DNA of 64,000 nt from JADGRB01 sp036267635. Its GTDB lineage: Bacteria; Myxococcota_A; Polyangia; Fen-1088. The stretch covers positions 35,118 to 99,117 of the forward strand of contig DATAVR010000036.1 of NCBI GenBank assembly GCA_036267635.1, given 5' to 3'. The position numbers and the translations under genes are program-made. The stretch's first letter is position 1, and every line of letters starts with the position of its first letter. Below, piece by piece: positions 32,497 to 41,320 of the stretch. The notes beneath the pieces are model-generated. The model was not told where the DNA came from, did not search any database, and saw only the letters and a program-made list of their open reading frames with translations.

Positions 32497-35400
32497 ATGC
32501 AGCGTGCAGCGTGGGTCGCGTCGTTCGGAATGTTCGTGGTGTCGGCAGGATGTCTCAAGAGCGATCCCGCGGACACGTCGGCGATGGTTCCGGGTGACAA
32601 GTCCGGGACTGCGGCGCCCCAGGTGTTCGACGCGCGGACCGAGCCGGCCGGCAGCCACTGCACGAACGGCGGCATCGCCCTCCTGAGCGGGCCCGACACC
32701 AATCGCAACGGCGTCCTCGACAGCGGCGAGGTGACCGGCACCAAGTACGTCTGCAACGGGACGACGGGCGCGACCGGCGCCAGCGGCAAGAACTCGCTCG
32801 TCAAGGTGACGACGGTAGCGGCCGGCACGGCCTGCCCGACCGGCGGCCAGGCGATCGCCGTCGGGCTGGACACGAACGGCAACGGCACGTTGGACGCGAG
32901 CGAGGTCCAGAGCACCAGCTACGTTTGCAACGGCAAAAACGGGACGAACGGGACCAACGGAACGAACGGGACCAACGGAACGAACGGTACCAACGGCACG
33001 AATGGGACCAACGGGACCAACGGCAAGAACGGCACCAACGGGACCAATGGTACGAATGGGACCAACGGCAAGAACAGCCTGATCGCCATCATTCCGCAAG
33101 CGGTCGGCAGCGCGTTCTGTCCGGCGGGTGGCGAAGGGATCTATGTCGGCCTCGACACCAACGGCAACGGGGTGCTCGATCCGACGGAGGTGCAACAGAG
33201 CTCGTTCGTGTGCAACGGAGCCAACGGCACCAACGGCACGAACGGCACGAACGGCGCGTCGGGCGCGACCGCCCTCGTCAAGCAGACACCCGAGCCGGCG
33301 GGGACCAACTGCCTGAACGGCGGCACGCGGATCGACAGCGGGACCGACACCAACAACGACAAGGTGCTCGAGGCCGCGGAGATCACCGGGACCTCGTATG
33401 CCTGCAACGGCGCGCCGGGCGCGACCGGTGCTTCAGGTCCGGTCGGACCGCAGGGGCCAGCTGGCTCGACGGGCAACGGTTCCATCAACCCGGGGCCGGT
33501 ACAGATCTCGGCGGGCAACACCACCACCTGCGCCGCGATGGCCGACGGCAGCGCGCGCTGCTGGGGCGATGACTCGCAGGGCGTTCTCGGCGACGGCCAG
33601 CAGACCGAGTCCGCGCTCCCGGTGGCGGTCGTGGGCCTGCCCGGGGCGGTCGATGTCGAAGCGGGAATCGGCGTGACCTGCGCCGTCGCCACCGGCGGCG
33701 GCGCCTGGTGCTGGGGACCGAACGACCAGGGGCAGCTCGGCGACAACCAGGCCGAGCCGCTCTCGCCGGTCCCGGTCCCGGTCTCGGGGCTCGGCTCGGG
33801 GGTGGCGTCGATCGGCGCCGGCAAGCTGTTCGCCTGCGCGTTGCGCACCGACGGCACCGTCTGGTGCTGGGGCTCGAACCTCGTCGGCAGCCTGGGGAAC
33901 GGCACCAATGACAACTCGCCGGTCCCCGTCCAGGTCGCGGGCCTGACCGGCGCGGCGTCGCTGTCGGTTGGATTCCTGCACGCCTGCGCGGTCCTCACCG
34001 ACGGAACGGCGCGCTGCTGGGGCCGGAACGTCTCGGGAGGGCTCGGCGACGGGACGACCAACGACGCCAACACGCCGGTGATGGTGCAGGGCCTGGCGGC
34101 GGCAGTCGTCAGCCTGGACGCGGGGAACGCTTACACGTGCGCCATCCTGGCCGACGCGACCGTGCGTTGCTGGGGCGCGAACGAGTCGGGCCAGCTCGGC
34201 AACGGGACGACGGTCGCCTCGCTGACGCCGGTCGGCCCCTCGACGCTCTCGGGCGCCGCCCTGCGCGCGATCAGCGCCGGTGGCGGACAGACCTGCGCGC
34301 TGCTCGACAGCGCCACGGCCACCGGTCTCATCACCTGCTGGGGCCGCAACATCTCGGGCGAGGTCGGCGCGGGAACCGCGGCCGGCACCATCGTTCTCGA
34401 TCCGACCCCGATCCTGACGCGCGGGACGGCGATCTCCGCCGGCTTCTCCCACAGCTGCGCCCTCACCGACGACGGAAGCGCCTGGTGCTGGGGCGACGGC
34501 ACCAGCGGCGAGCTCGGCACCTCGCCGACGGGCACCATCGTCCCGACGCCTTCGCTCGTGCAGTTCGGCGGCACGGCTGCGACCGGCGGGACCGGTGGCT
34601 CGACGGGCGGCAGCGGCGGCTCGACGGGCGGCAGCGGTGGCTCGACGGGCGGCAGCGGTGGCTCGGCGGGCGCTTCGGGCAGCACGGTGTGGGCCAACGT
34701 CTGGGGCGCCGCCGGCAGCGACGAGGGGCTGGCGATCACCAGCGACGCGGCGGGGAACGTCCTGGTGGGCGGTTTCGTGACCGGCACGGTCGACTTCGGC
34801 TGTGGGCCGGCGGTCTCGGCCTCGGGCACGAACGCGATGTTCGTGGTCAAGCTGTCGCCGAGCGGGGCCTGCCTCTGGAGCAAGGTCGCGGGGAGCGCGT
34901 CCGGCGCCGAGACCACCAGCCTCGCGGCCGACGCCGCCGGGGACGTCTACGTCGGAGGGGTGTTCTCTGGCTCGATCGACCTCGGTTGCGGCACCCAGAT
35001 CGCGGCGACCGCCAACACCCTGGTCGTCGCCAAGCTCGACGCGTCCGGCAGCTGCCTCTGGTCGGACCAGCCGGGCGGCGGGCCGAGCGCCGGACCGCAC
35101 CTGGCCGTCGCGGCTTCGGGCGCGGTCTACGTGACGGGCGGGTTCGCGGGCGCTCTCAATTTCGGCAACGGTCCCATCCTCTCGGCCGGCGGGACCGACG
35201 TCTTCGTGGCGGCGCTGGCCTCCGGCAACGGCGCGTCCCTCTGGAGCACGCGGTTCGGAGACAGCGCCAACCAGACGGCGCGGGCGTTGGCGCGCGATGC
35301 GAGCGACAACGTCATCATTGCGGGCTCGTTCTCGGGAACCGTCAACTTCGGCTCGGGCGTCCTGACCAACCCGGGGCCTGGCGACGAAGGGTTCGCCGCC

Positions 35401-35916
35401 AAATTCACCTCCAGCGGTGTTCCCGTGTGGAGCCGGCCCTTCGCCGACGCGACCAATCAGATCGCCCAGGGGGTGGCGGCCGATCCGTCGACCGGCCAGG
35501 TCGTCGTCGCCGGGCAGTTCAGCAACGCGGCAGCGCTCGACGGGTGGATCGCCAAGCTCGATCCAGCCGGCAACAACATCTGGAGCAGCACCGTGACCAG
35601 CTCGGGGAGCGCCGACATTCTCGGCGTCGCCGTCGACGCTGCCGGCGAGATTGCCTACACGACGACGTTCGGGCCGGACGCCGGCGGCTTCGTTTCGATG
35701 GGGGCCGACGACGCCCTCATCACCAAGACCGATTCAAGCGGCAACCCGCTCTGGTTCCGGCAGATCAGCGGGACGGACGAGCAGTCGATGACGGCGATCG
35801 CCTTCGATCCTTCGGGCGATCCGCTCGTCGCCGGGTTCACCGTGGGGAGCAACAGCCTCGTCTCCGGCCCGTTCGGCGGCGGCGCGGACATCATGGCCGT
35901 CAAGCTCGCCCCTTAG
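32497..35916 (+). CDS. Mosaic surface lipoprotein: DUF7151-type modules, (GTN)n repeat, RCC1 propeller and SBBP-like propeller
   Basis: 1139 residues. Lipobox VSAGC, lipidated Cys19. Then four Cys-containing modules of about 45 residues (EPAGSHCTNGGIALLSGPD, ending KYVCNG and similar, at roughly 45-88, 102-147, 197-240, 262-307). Between the second and third lies a run of sixteen Gly-X-Asn triplets, a collagen-like tether. Residues 335-690 hold seven RCC1-type blades (CAALRTDGTVWCWGSN pattern). A Gly/Ser linker with repeated STGGSGG (693-729) leads to a second beta-propeller of SBBP-like blades (VTGTVDFGCGP, GGVFSGSIDLGCGT). An adhesin- or scaffold-like surface protein is the best inference; no catalytic motif was seen. 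Confidence 0.85.
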   Translation: MQRAAWVASFGMFVVSAGCLKSDPADTSAMVPGDKSGTAAPQVFDARTEPAGSHCTNGGIALLSGPDTNRNGVLDSGEVTGTKYVCNGTTGATGASGKNSLVKVTTVAAGTACPTGGQAIAVGLDTNGNGTLDASEVQSTSYVCNGKNGTNGTNGTNGTNGTNGTNGTNGTNGTNGKNGTNGTNGTNGTNGKNSLIAIIPQAVGSAFCPAGGEGIYVGLDTNGNGVLDPTEVQQSSFVCNGANGTNGTNGTNGASGATALVKQTPEPAGTNCLNGGTRIDSGTDTNNDKVLEAAEITGTSYACNGAPGATGASGPVGPQGPAGSTGNGSINPGPVQISAGNTTTCAAMADGSARCWGDDSQGVLGDGQQTESALPVAVVGLPGAVDVEAGIGVTCAVATGGGAWCWGPNDQGQLGDNQAEPLSPVPVPVSGLGSGVASIGAGKLFACALRTDGTVWCWGSNLVGSLGNGTNDNSPVPVQVAGLTGAASLSVGFLHACAVLTDGTARCWGRNVSGGLGDGTTNDANTPVMVQGLAAAVVSLDAGNAYTCAILADATVRCWGANESGQLGNGTTVASLTPVGPSTLSGAALRAISAGGGQTCALLDSATATGLITCWGRNISGEVGAGTAAGTIVLDPTPILTRGTAISAGFSHSCALTDDGSAWCWGDGTSGELGTSPTGTIVPTPSLVQFGGTAATGGTGGSTGGSGGSTGGSGGSTGGSGGSAGASGSTVWANVWGAAGSDEGLAITSDAAGNVLVGGFVTGTVDFGCGPAVSASGTNAMFVVKLSPSGACLWSKVAGSASGAETTSLAADAAGDVYVGGVFSGSIDLGCGTQIAATANTLVVAKLDASGSCLWSDQPGGGPSAGPHLAVAASGAVYVTGGFAGALNFGNGPILSAGGTDVFVAALASGNGASLWSTRFGDSANQTARALARDASDNVIIAGSFSGTVNFGSGVLTNPGPGDEGFAAKFTSSGVPVWSRPFADATNQIAQGVAADPSTGQVVVAGQFSNAAALDGWIAKLDPAGNNIWSSTVTSSGSADILGVAVDAAGEIAYTTTFGPDAGGFVSMGADDALITKTDSSGNPLWFRQISGTDEQSMTAIAFDPSGDPLVAGFTVGSNSLVSGPFGGGADIMAVKLAP
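32932..33075 (+). repeat. Tandem 9-bp repeat encoding Gly-Thr/Lys-Asn
   Basis: Sixteen consecutive 9-base units (consensus GGNACNAAC) inside the mosaic lipoprotein gene. Thirteen read Gly-Thr-Asn and three Gly-Lys-Asn. Synonymous differences between units show the array is old rather than a fresh slippage product. Confidence 0.9.
34597..34671 (+). repeat. Tandem 21-bp repeat in the inter-propeller linker
   Basis: Three nearly identical 21-base copies plus a partial one, encoding a repeated GSTGGSG unit between the RCC1 and SBBP-like propellers. Copies differ only by a single C/T, so this array looks recently expanded. Confidence 0.85.
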
Positions 35917-36119
35917 CGCCGGCCCTCACCCGAGCCGTCACGAATCCGACGCGACGGCGGCGGGCTCGGGTGGGCCAAGGTCAGTCTGCCGCCCACGCGC
36001 GCCTTCAAGTTCGCGCCCGGAACCGTAAGCCGGACGACGTCTCCGGCGGAAAATCGCCCGATTCCGGATCTCTGCTCAATTCGCGGCGTTTCGGCGTCGA
36101 TGATGGCACGCGGGGGACG

Positions 36120-37580
36120 GTGGAATCTTTAGAGATCAGGCCGGAGAGATTCGGGCGGTACATCCTGCTCGATCGCATCGGATCGGGCGGGATGGCGGAG
36201 GTATTCCGGGCGGTGATGCCCGGCGTGGAGGGATTCCAGCGCACGTTCGTGGTCAAGCGGATCCTGGCCGAGCGGGCGCAGTCGCCGTACTTCGTCGACA
36301 TGTTCGTGCAGGAGGCGCGTATCAACGCGCTCCTGCACCATCCGAACATCGTGCAGGTGTTCGACTTCGGAAACGTCGGCGGCACCTACTTCCTGGCGAT
36401 GGAGTACGTGCGCGGCCGCGACGTCTCCGAGATCCTGAGGCGCCTGCGCAATTACGAGCGCCCCTGCCCGGTGGGCGTGGCGGCGTTCATCGCGCACGAG
36501 GTGGCGCAGGCGCTCAGCTACGCGCACGCGCTCTGCGGAGGCGACGGTACGCCGTTCAACATCGTTCATCGCGACGTCAGCCCCTCGAACGTCATCTGCC
36601 TGCGCGCGGGCGGGGTGAAGCTGCTCGACTTCGGGATCGCCAAGGCGCTCGGCGAGCCGGAGGTCGAAAAAACGGGGCAGGGCCTGTTCAAGGGGAAGCT
36701 CTCGTACATCGCGCCGGAGCGGATCAAGGATCTGCCGCTCGACGGCCGTTCGGATCTGTTCTCGCTCGGCGTCGTCTTGTGGGAGCTGCTGGCGGGGCAG
36801 AAGCTTTTCCGCGGCAAGAGCGACTTCCAGACGTTGAAGAACGTGGCCGAGATGGAGATTCCCGCGCCGTCGTCGCTGCGCCCGGACGTCTCGCCCGAGC
36901 TCGACCGCGTGGTCGCCCGGGCGCTGGCGCGCGATCCGGCGCAGCGCTACGCGACGGGGCAAGAGCTGGCCGAGGAGCTCGACCGCGTGCTCGAGACGCT
37001 GCGCTTTCAGCCACGGGCGCTGCCGGAGCTCCTGCACGAGCTGTTCGGGGCGGAGCTGACCTCACGGCAGATTCCGGCGAACACGCTTACGCCCGAGATG
37101 TTGGCCGCCTGTTCGACCAACACGTCGGGCGTCGTGCCGCCGAGTGGGCCGACGCTCGCTGCGCCCGGCCGTCCCGCCGAGGCGGACGAGTACAGCATCT
37201 CCATCGGCACACGGGCGCCCGCGGGTCGCGCGCGGCCGGGGTGGCTCTCCTGGGCCGCCGCCGCGATCGGGACGGTCACGTTGATCTTCCTGGCGGTTGC
37301 GCGCGGCGGGGGCGGCCGCTCGCAGGGCGCGACCCTTCCGCGGCGCGCGGCCGGACTGGCCGTCGCTGCCGCGCCGTCGGCGGCGCTCGATCCGTCGCCC
37401 GCAGTCGCGGCCCAGCCAACTGCGCGGCTCGACCTCGTGGGACCCGCGCCGGATCCGACTGCCTCGCAGGTCCCCTCCGCGCGAGCCGCGCGCCGCACGC
37501 GCTGGTCGGGGAAGGGACGAATCGCCCGCGGTCTCTCCGTCGATCCCTTCGCGGAGGCGGCGTCGCGGGTGGGGCGATGA
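36120..37580 (+). CDS. Ser/Thr protein kinase with C-terminal membrane anchor
   Basis: 486 residues from GTG 36120. The kinase domain is intact: Gly loop GSGGMAEVFR (21-30), Lys46 (VVKRIL), HRDVSPSN with Asp152 and Asn157, DFG at 170-172 and APE at 198-200. After it comes a Pro/Ala-rich juxtamembrane stretch, one transmembrane helix (375-395) and an Ala/Pro/Arg-rich extracytoplasmic tail of about 90 residues. This is the PknB-like layout common in myxobacteria, without PASTA or forkhead repeats. The following TPR gene overlaps by 4 bp (ATGA), suggesting a coupled signalling unit. Confidence 0.9.
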   Translation: MESLEIRPERFGRYILLDRIGSGGMAEVFRAVMPGVEGFQRTFVVKRILAERAQSPYFVDMFVQEARINALLHHPNIVQVFDFGNVGGTYFLAMEYVRGRDVSEILRRLRNYERPCPVGVAAFIAHEVAQALSYAHALCGGDGTPFNIVHRDVSPSNVICLRAGGVKLLDFGIAKALGEPEVEKTGQGLFKGKLSYIAPERIKDLPLDGRSDLFSLGVVLWELLAGQKLFRGKSDFQTLKNVAEMEIPAPSSLRPDVSPELDRVVARALARDPAQRYATGQELAEELDRVLETLRFQPRALPELLHELFGAELTSRQIPANTLTPEMLAACSTNTSGVVPPSGPTLAAPGRPAEADEYSISIGTRAPAGRARPGWLSWAAAAIGTVTLIFLAVARGGGGRSQGATLPRRAAGLAVAAAPSAALDPSPAVAAQPTARLDLVGPAPDPTASQVPSARAARRTRWSGKGRIARGLSVDPFAEAASRVGR

Positions 37581-38242
37581 CCACCGCGCGGCTCGCGGCG
37601 GTCGGAGTCGTCGTCGCGCTGGCGGCCGGATTGGACGCCGCCCCGGCGCTGGGGGCACCGAACCCGGCCGAGCGCGAAGCGCGGCACCGGTTCGACGAAG
37701 GCGAGGTCCAGTACCGCGCCGGCCGCTACGCAGAGGCGCTGGCCAAGTACCAGCAGGGCTACAGCGCGATGCCGCTTCCCGGGTTCCTGGTCAACATCGC
37801 GCAGTGCCAGCGGCGGCTCGGCGATCTCAAGACCGCGCGCGCGACCTACCGGGAGTTCGTGCTGGTGGCGCCCGACTCACGCCTCGTCCCCGAGGTCGAG
37901 GCGCTCATCAAGCAGCTCGACGCCCTGATCGCCGATCTGGCGTCCGGCGGCTCGGGCGAAACGGCCGCTCAGATCGGCGGCGACGGCGACGTTCACGCGA
38001 CGGATCCGGCCGCGCCGCCTTTGACGCTGGCGCCCGCCGCCCCGGTGGCCGAGCCGGCGCTGGTCACTGCACCGCCCTCCGCCGCGACCGAAGCGCCGCC
38101 CAGACGCTCGCACGCGCGCTGGTGGCTCTGGGGCGGCGTGGCGGTGGCGGCCGTCGCCGGCGGCGTCGCCACCGCGATCGCGCTGTCGTCGTCGGGATCG
38201 ACGACCATCCGCGCCGGATCGCTCGGGACGCTGAGCCGCTAG
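37577..38242 (+). CDS. Exported TPR protein with C-terminal membrane helix
   Basis: 221 residues from ATG 37577. Signal peptide to about residue 27, then two or three TPR units (ARHRFDEGEVQYRAGRYAEA, LAKYQQGYSAMPLPGFLVN, QCQRRLGDLKTARATYREF), a Pro/Ala-rich linker, and a hydrophobic helix near the C-terminus (WWLWGGVAVAAVAGGVAT, about 179-205). Proteins of this build are often found beside myxobacterial kinases. It is translationally coupled to the kinase and may be its sensor partner or substrate; this is inference. Confidence 0.8.
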   Translation: MTTARLAAVGVVVALAAGLDAAPALGAPNPAEREARHRFDEGEVQYRAGRYAEALAKYQQGYSAMPLPGFLVNIAQCQRRLGDLKTARATYREFVLVAPDSRLVPEVEALIKQLDALIADLASGGSGETAAQIGGDGDVHATDPAAPPLTLAPAAPVAEPALVTAPPSAATEAPPRRSHARWWLWGGVAVAAVAGGVATAIALSSSGSTTIRAGSLGTLSR

Positions 38243-38254
38243 GGACCAACGACA

Positions 38255-39106
38255 ATGAACAGGAGATCAATCCGCGAACCCCTGGTCTTCGTTCTGGCGC
38301 TCGCGCTCGGTGGGCTCTCCGCCTGCCGCAGCTCGACCCAGGTGCCCGAGGCGGGCGCGGCCCTTCTCGAGGTCACGCTGGGCCCGGGCGCTCCGATGCC
38401 CGACGAGCTTCGCGCAGGCGTCTACGATGATGCGGGGGCGCTCTGGAACGGCACGCGGATTCCGGCCTCCGGACCGCTCGTCCCCCAGAGCGCGACGGTG
38501 CTCGGCACGATCCTGATCCAACCCGGCGCCACCGTCGGCGCCGTGCGCATCGATCTGCGCGGACTCCTCGGCGGCGTGCTGGTCGACGAGGCGACCTTGA
38601 AAATTCCGTCCGGCTCGCTCTCCGGGGCCACCTTCGACGTGACGCTGGCGGCGACGCTCCCGCCCGACAGCGACGGTGACGGCGTCCCCGATCCGATCGA
38701 CGACTGCCCATCTGTTCCCGACCCGAGCCAATCGGGCTGCGGGACCGACGGAGGCGCTGGCGACGCGGCGACCGGGCGCAGCGACGGGGCGAGCGACGCC
38801 GCCGAAGGCGACGCCAGCCGCGACGCCGGGCGCGATGCCGGTCGGGACGCCGACCGCGACGCTGGCAGCGATGCGGCGCGGGGGAACAAGGGCACGGCGT
38901 CGGGGTGCGGCAGCGCCGGCGAATGCGCCAGCGGCTTCTGCACGGACGGCGTCTGCTGCAAGACGGCCTGCACCGACCCCTGCAACAGCTGCGTGACCGG
39001 GACCTGCACCGCGGTCAAGAACGGCGAGGACGATCCCGAATGCATCGCCCCCCTGACCTGCAACAAGAAGGGGAAGTGCGTCGCCGCCGACGGGGGCGCC
39101 AACTAA
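38255..39106 (+). CDS. Lipoprotein with thrombospondin-type-3-like calcium repeat and Cys-rich end
   Basis: 283 residues. Canonical lipobox LSAC, lipidated Cys24. A beta-rich domain (30-130) is followed by DSDGDGVPDPIDDCP (about 138-152), the thrombospondin type 3 calcium-binding motif, then an Asp/Ala/Arg tether with repeats DAGRDAGRDADRDAGSDA, and a Cys-rich terminal module (GCGSAGECASGFCTDGVCC). It starts 13 bp after the TPR gene and probably belongs to the same transcript as the kinase. Surface role unknown. Confidence 0.8.
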   Translation: MNRRSIREPLVFVLALALGGLSACRSSTQVPEAGAALLEVTLGPGAPMPDELRAGVYDDAGALWNGTRIPASGPLVPQSATVLGTILIQPGATVGAVRIDLRGLLGGVLVDEATLKIPSGSLSGATFDVTLAATLPPDSDGDGVPDPIDDCPSVPDPSQSGCGTDGGAGDAATGRSDGASDAAEGDASRDAGRDAGRDADRDAGSDAARGNKGTASGCGSAGECASGFCTDGVCCKTACTDPCNSCVTGTCTAVKNGEDDPECIAPLTCNKKGKCVAADGGAN

Positions 39107-39154
39107 CCTCCGCCGCCCGCGTCCTCTGTTTGGGGCCGATGGTATGGTGCCCGG

Positions 39155-40168
39155 GTGCGGGCGCAAACCATCTCGGCGCGGATGGTCCTGCGGATCGTCG
39201 AATTCTGTCGCGGGCGCGGGCACGACGCCGAGGCGATCTGCCGGGAGGCGGGGCTGAGCCCGACGGCGTTGGCCGAACCGGACGCGCGTCTCGGGTACGA
39301 CGTCGCCGCCGCCGTCGGCGAGCGTGCCCTGGCGCTGACCGGTGACGAGAACTTCGGGCTGCACCTGGCAGAGGACGTTCGCGACACGCGACAGTTCGAC
39401 GCCGGCCTCCTGCTCCTGATGGCCAGCCCCACCGTTCGCGTCGCGCTCGAGCGCATGGTCCGTCATCAACGTCTCTGGGGCGACGGCGACCGGGCGGCGT
39501 TGGTGCGCGTCCCTGGCGGGTTGGTGATCCGCTACGTTCTCCGCGGAACGACCGGTGCTTATGCGCGGCACGCCGACGAGTGCGCCATGGCGGAGATCGC
39601 GCTCGGGATTCGCGCTCTGGCGGCGCGGGATCTCCGGCCGCGCGCCGTCCGGTTTCGTCATCCGCCGCCGCGGATGCTCCAGGAGCACCGGCGCCTGTTC
39701 GGTTGCCCGCTCGGGTTTCGGAGCGCGCACACGGAGATCGAGCTCGACGACGCCGTCTGCGACACGCCGATGCAGCACGCGAACGCCGCGTTCTTCGCCG
39801 TCTTCGAGGAGCAGGTCACCCGCGCTCTCGCCCGGCTGCCGCGCCTCGCGGGCGCCTCGGAGAACGTGAGGGGGGCCGTTCGCGCGGCGCTGGCCTCGGG
39901 CGGCTGCACACTGGCTGGCACCGCCCGCGGACTTGGCGTCAGCACCCGGACGATGCAGCGCCGCCTGGCGGCGGAGGGGACGTCGTTCGCCGCGGTGGTG
40001 GACGCCCTTCGGCACGAGCTCGCCTGCGCCTATCTGGACCGGCAGGTGGCGATCCCGGAGATCGCCCTCTTGCTCGGTTACGCCGACGCGACCGCGTTTC
40101 ACCGCGCCTTTCGCCGCTGGACCGGGTCGACGCCGCTCGGTTACGCGAGCCGGGGCGCCCGGCGCTGA
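39155..40168 (+). CDS. AraC-family transcriptional regulator
   Basis: 337 residues from GTG 39155. The N-terminal two thirds is the arabinose-binding-like/OruR-type domain (FCRGRGHDAEAICREAGLS, GDENFGLHLAED), and the C-terminal 85 residues hold the two helix-turn-helix motifs: GTARGLGVSTRTMQRRLAAE and EIALLLGYADATAFHRAFRR, ending PLGY. Regulators of this OruR/GadX-like group respond to small metabolites. The target is unknown; the CPBP protease gene follows on the same strand by 70 bp. Confidence 0.9.
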   Translation: MRAQTISARMVLRIVEFCRGRGHDAEAICREAGLSPTALAEPDARLGYDVAAAVGERALALTGDENFGLHLAEDVRDTRQFDAGLLLLMASPTVRVALERMVRHQRLWGDGDRAALVRVPGGLVIRYVLRGTTGAYARHADECAMAEIALGIRALAARDLRPRAVRFRHPPPRMLQEHRRLFGCPLGFRSAHTEIELDDAVCDTPMQHANAAFFAVFEEQVTRALARLPRLAGASENVRGAVRAALASGGCTLAGTARGLGVSTRTMQRRLAAEGTSFAAVVDALRHELACAYLDRQVAIPEIALLLGYADATAFHRAFRRWTGSTPLGYASRGARR

Positions 40169-40238
40169 CGGCGTCCGCCGGAATCCTGACAGCGCGCGCC
40201 AGTCTGGAACCTGCGCTCGCGCGGCCTGTCCGTGCGGC

Positions 40239-41063
40239 ATGGGATCACTCTCCAACGTCGGCCCGACGTCGCGCACCGACGGCGTCTACCTCTACTTCGT
40301 GCTCGCCTGCGCCATCACCTGGACGATGGCCGCGCCGGCGGCCGTGGCCTGGACGCACCACCGGTCGCCAGCGCCGCTGGCCGTCGCCTGCGCGGGGCTG
40401 AGCGCGTTCGGTCCGTTGCTGGCCGCGCTGATGATCGCGGGGCGACAGAGGCAGCTCGGCCAGGTCTTCGGGCGCTGGCGTACGAGGCCGGCCTGGGTGC
40501 TGACGGCGTTGCTCGCGGCGCCCCTCGTCCACCTGATCGCCACGGCGCTGTTCGTGGCGATCGGCGGCCACCCCGATCGCTGGTTTCATCCGCCGAACAC
40601 GCCGGAGGCCGTCGCCGCGCTGGTGGTGTTCCCGCTGGGCGAGGAGTTCGGCTGGCGCGGCTTCGCCTATCCGCGGATGGTCAACCGTTACGGCGTCGTT
40701 TGCGGCGCGCTGGCCGTCGGCGTCGTCTGGGGGCTCTGGCACCTCATGTACACGATCACGCCGACGGCGGGCCGGTTCGACCCGATCGAGCTCGGCATGA
40801 TCATGACCGAGCTGCCGCTCTACGCGCTGCTCGTCGCCTGGGTCTTCGAGCGCGCGAACCGCAGCATGGCGGTGGCGATCGCCTTCCACGCCGGCGCTCA
40901 CCTCGATCACATCGAGCGCGCGTCACGCACCGATCTTCGCCTACACCTCCTGCACCTCGGGGTGCTGGCGGTGGTCACCGGAGCCGCCGTCTGGTCGCTG
41001 AGCTATCGTTCGACGAACTTGCGCAGGCGCTCGAGCGCGACGTCCCACTCGGCGGAGACTTGA
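40239..41063 (+). CDS. CPBP-family intramembrane protease (CAAX/Abi type)
   Basis: 274 residues from ATG 40239. Eight hydrophobic helices and the CPBP catalytic set: Glu135-Glu136 in EEFGWRGFAYPRM, His168 (WGLWHL) and His217 (FHAGAH). These cleave or process membrane-associated targets; the recently described myxobacterial sortases of MYXO-CTERM proteins also belong to the CPBP superfamily, but nothing ties this copy to that job. The 3' end overlaps the ArsR gene on the other strand by 61 bp, so the C-terminal 20 residues are encoded antisense to the ArsR end. Confidence 0.87.
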   Translation: MGSLSNVGPTSRTDGVYLYFVLACAITWTMAAPAAVAWTHHRSPAPLAVACAGLSAFGPLLAALMIAGRQRQLGQVFGRWRTRPAWVLTALLAAPLVHLIATALFVAIGGHPDRWFHPPNTPEAVAALVVFPLGEEFGWRGFAYPRMVNRYGVVCGALAVGVVWGLWHLMYTITPTAGRFDPIELGMIMTELPLYALLVAWVFERANRSMAVAIAFHAGAHLDHIERASRTDLRLHLLHLGVLAVVTGAAVWSLSYRSTNLRRRSSATSHSAET

Positions 41064-41320
41064 TCCAGGTAGCGTCGCGCTTCGGTGAGCCGGCGGGTCT
41101 CCAGCTGCCAGATCCGCTCGCGTCCGCGGCGGCGGCCGTGGATGAGGCCGGCGGCCGACAGCGCGCCGAGGTGCTTGGTGATCGCCTGGCGGGAGATCCC
41201 GGCGCCTTCGGTCAGGCGCGCGATCGACAGCGGCCCGTCCTCGCTGAGCCGCGCCACCAGGCCGAGCCGCGTCTCGTCGCCCAGCGCCGCAAAGACCGGC
41301 GCCGCGCCGCTAGCTCGCAT
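41003..41320 (-). CDS. ArsR/SmtB-family winged-helix repressor
   Basis: 105 residues. ALGDETRLGLVARLSEDGP, then SIARLTEGAGISRQAITKHL and SAAGLIHGRRRGRERIWQL are the ArsR wHTH with its wing. No CxCxxC or other metal-site cysteines are present, so it belongs to the non-metal ArsR type usually paired with an SRPBCC (AHSA1) protein, exactly as here. The gene lies downstream of the SRPBCC gene with an 11 bp overlap. It probably autoregulates the pair through the palindrome at 41807-41822. Confidence 0.88.
   Translation of the reverse strand: MRASGAAPVFAALGDETRLGLVARLSEDGPLSIARLTEGAGISRQAITKHLGALSAAGLIHGRRRGRERIWQLETRRLTEARRYLDQVSAEWDVALERLRKFVER

Noticed and set aside
32932..33075. CRISPR-like regular repeats
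   Set aside because: Units are 9 bases, in frame with a protein, with no spacers and no cas genes nearby; they encode Gly-X-Asn triplets.
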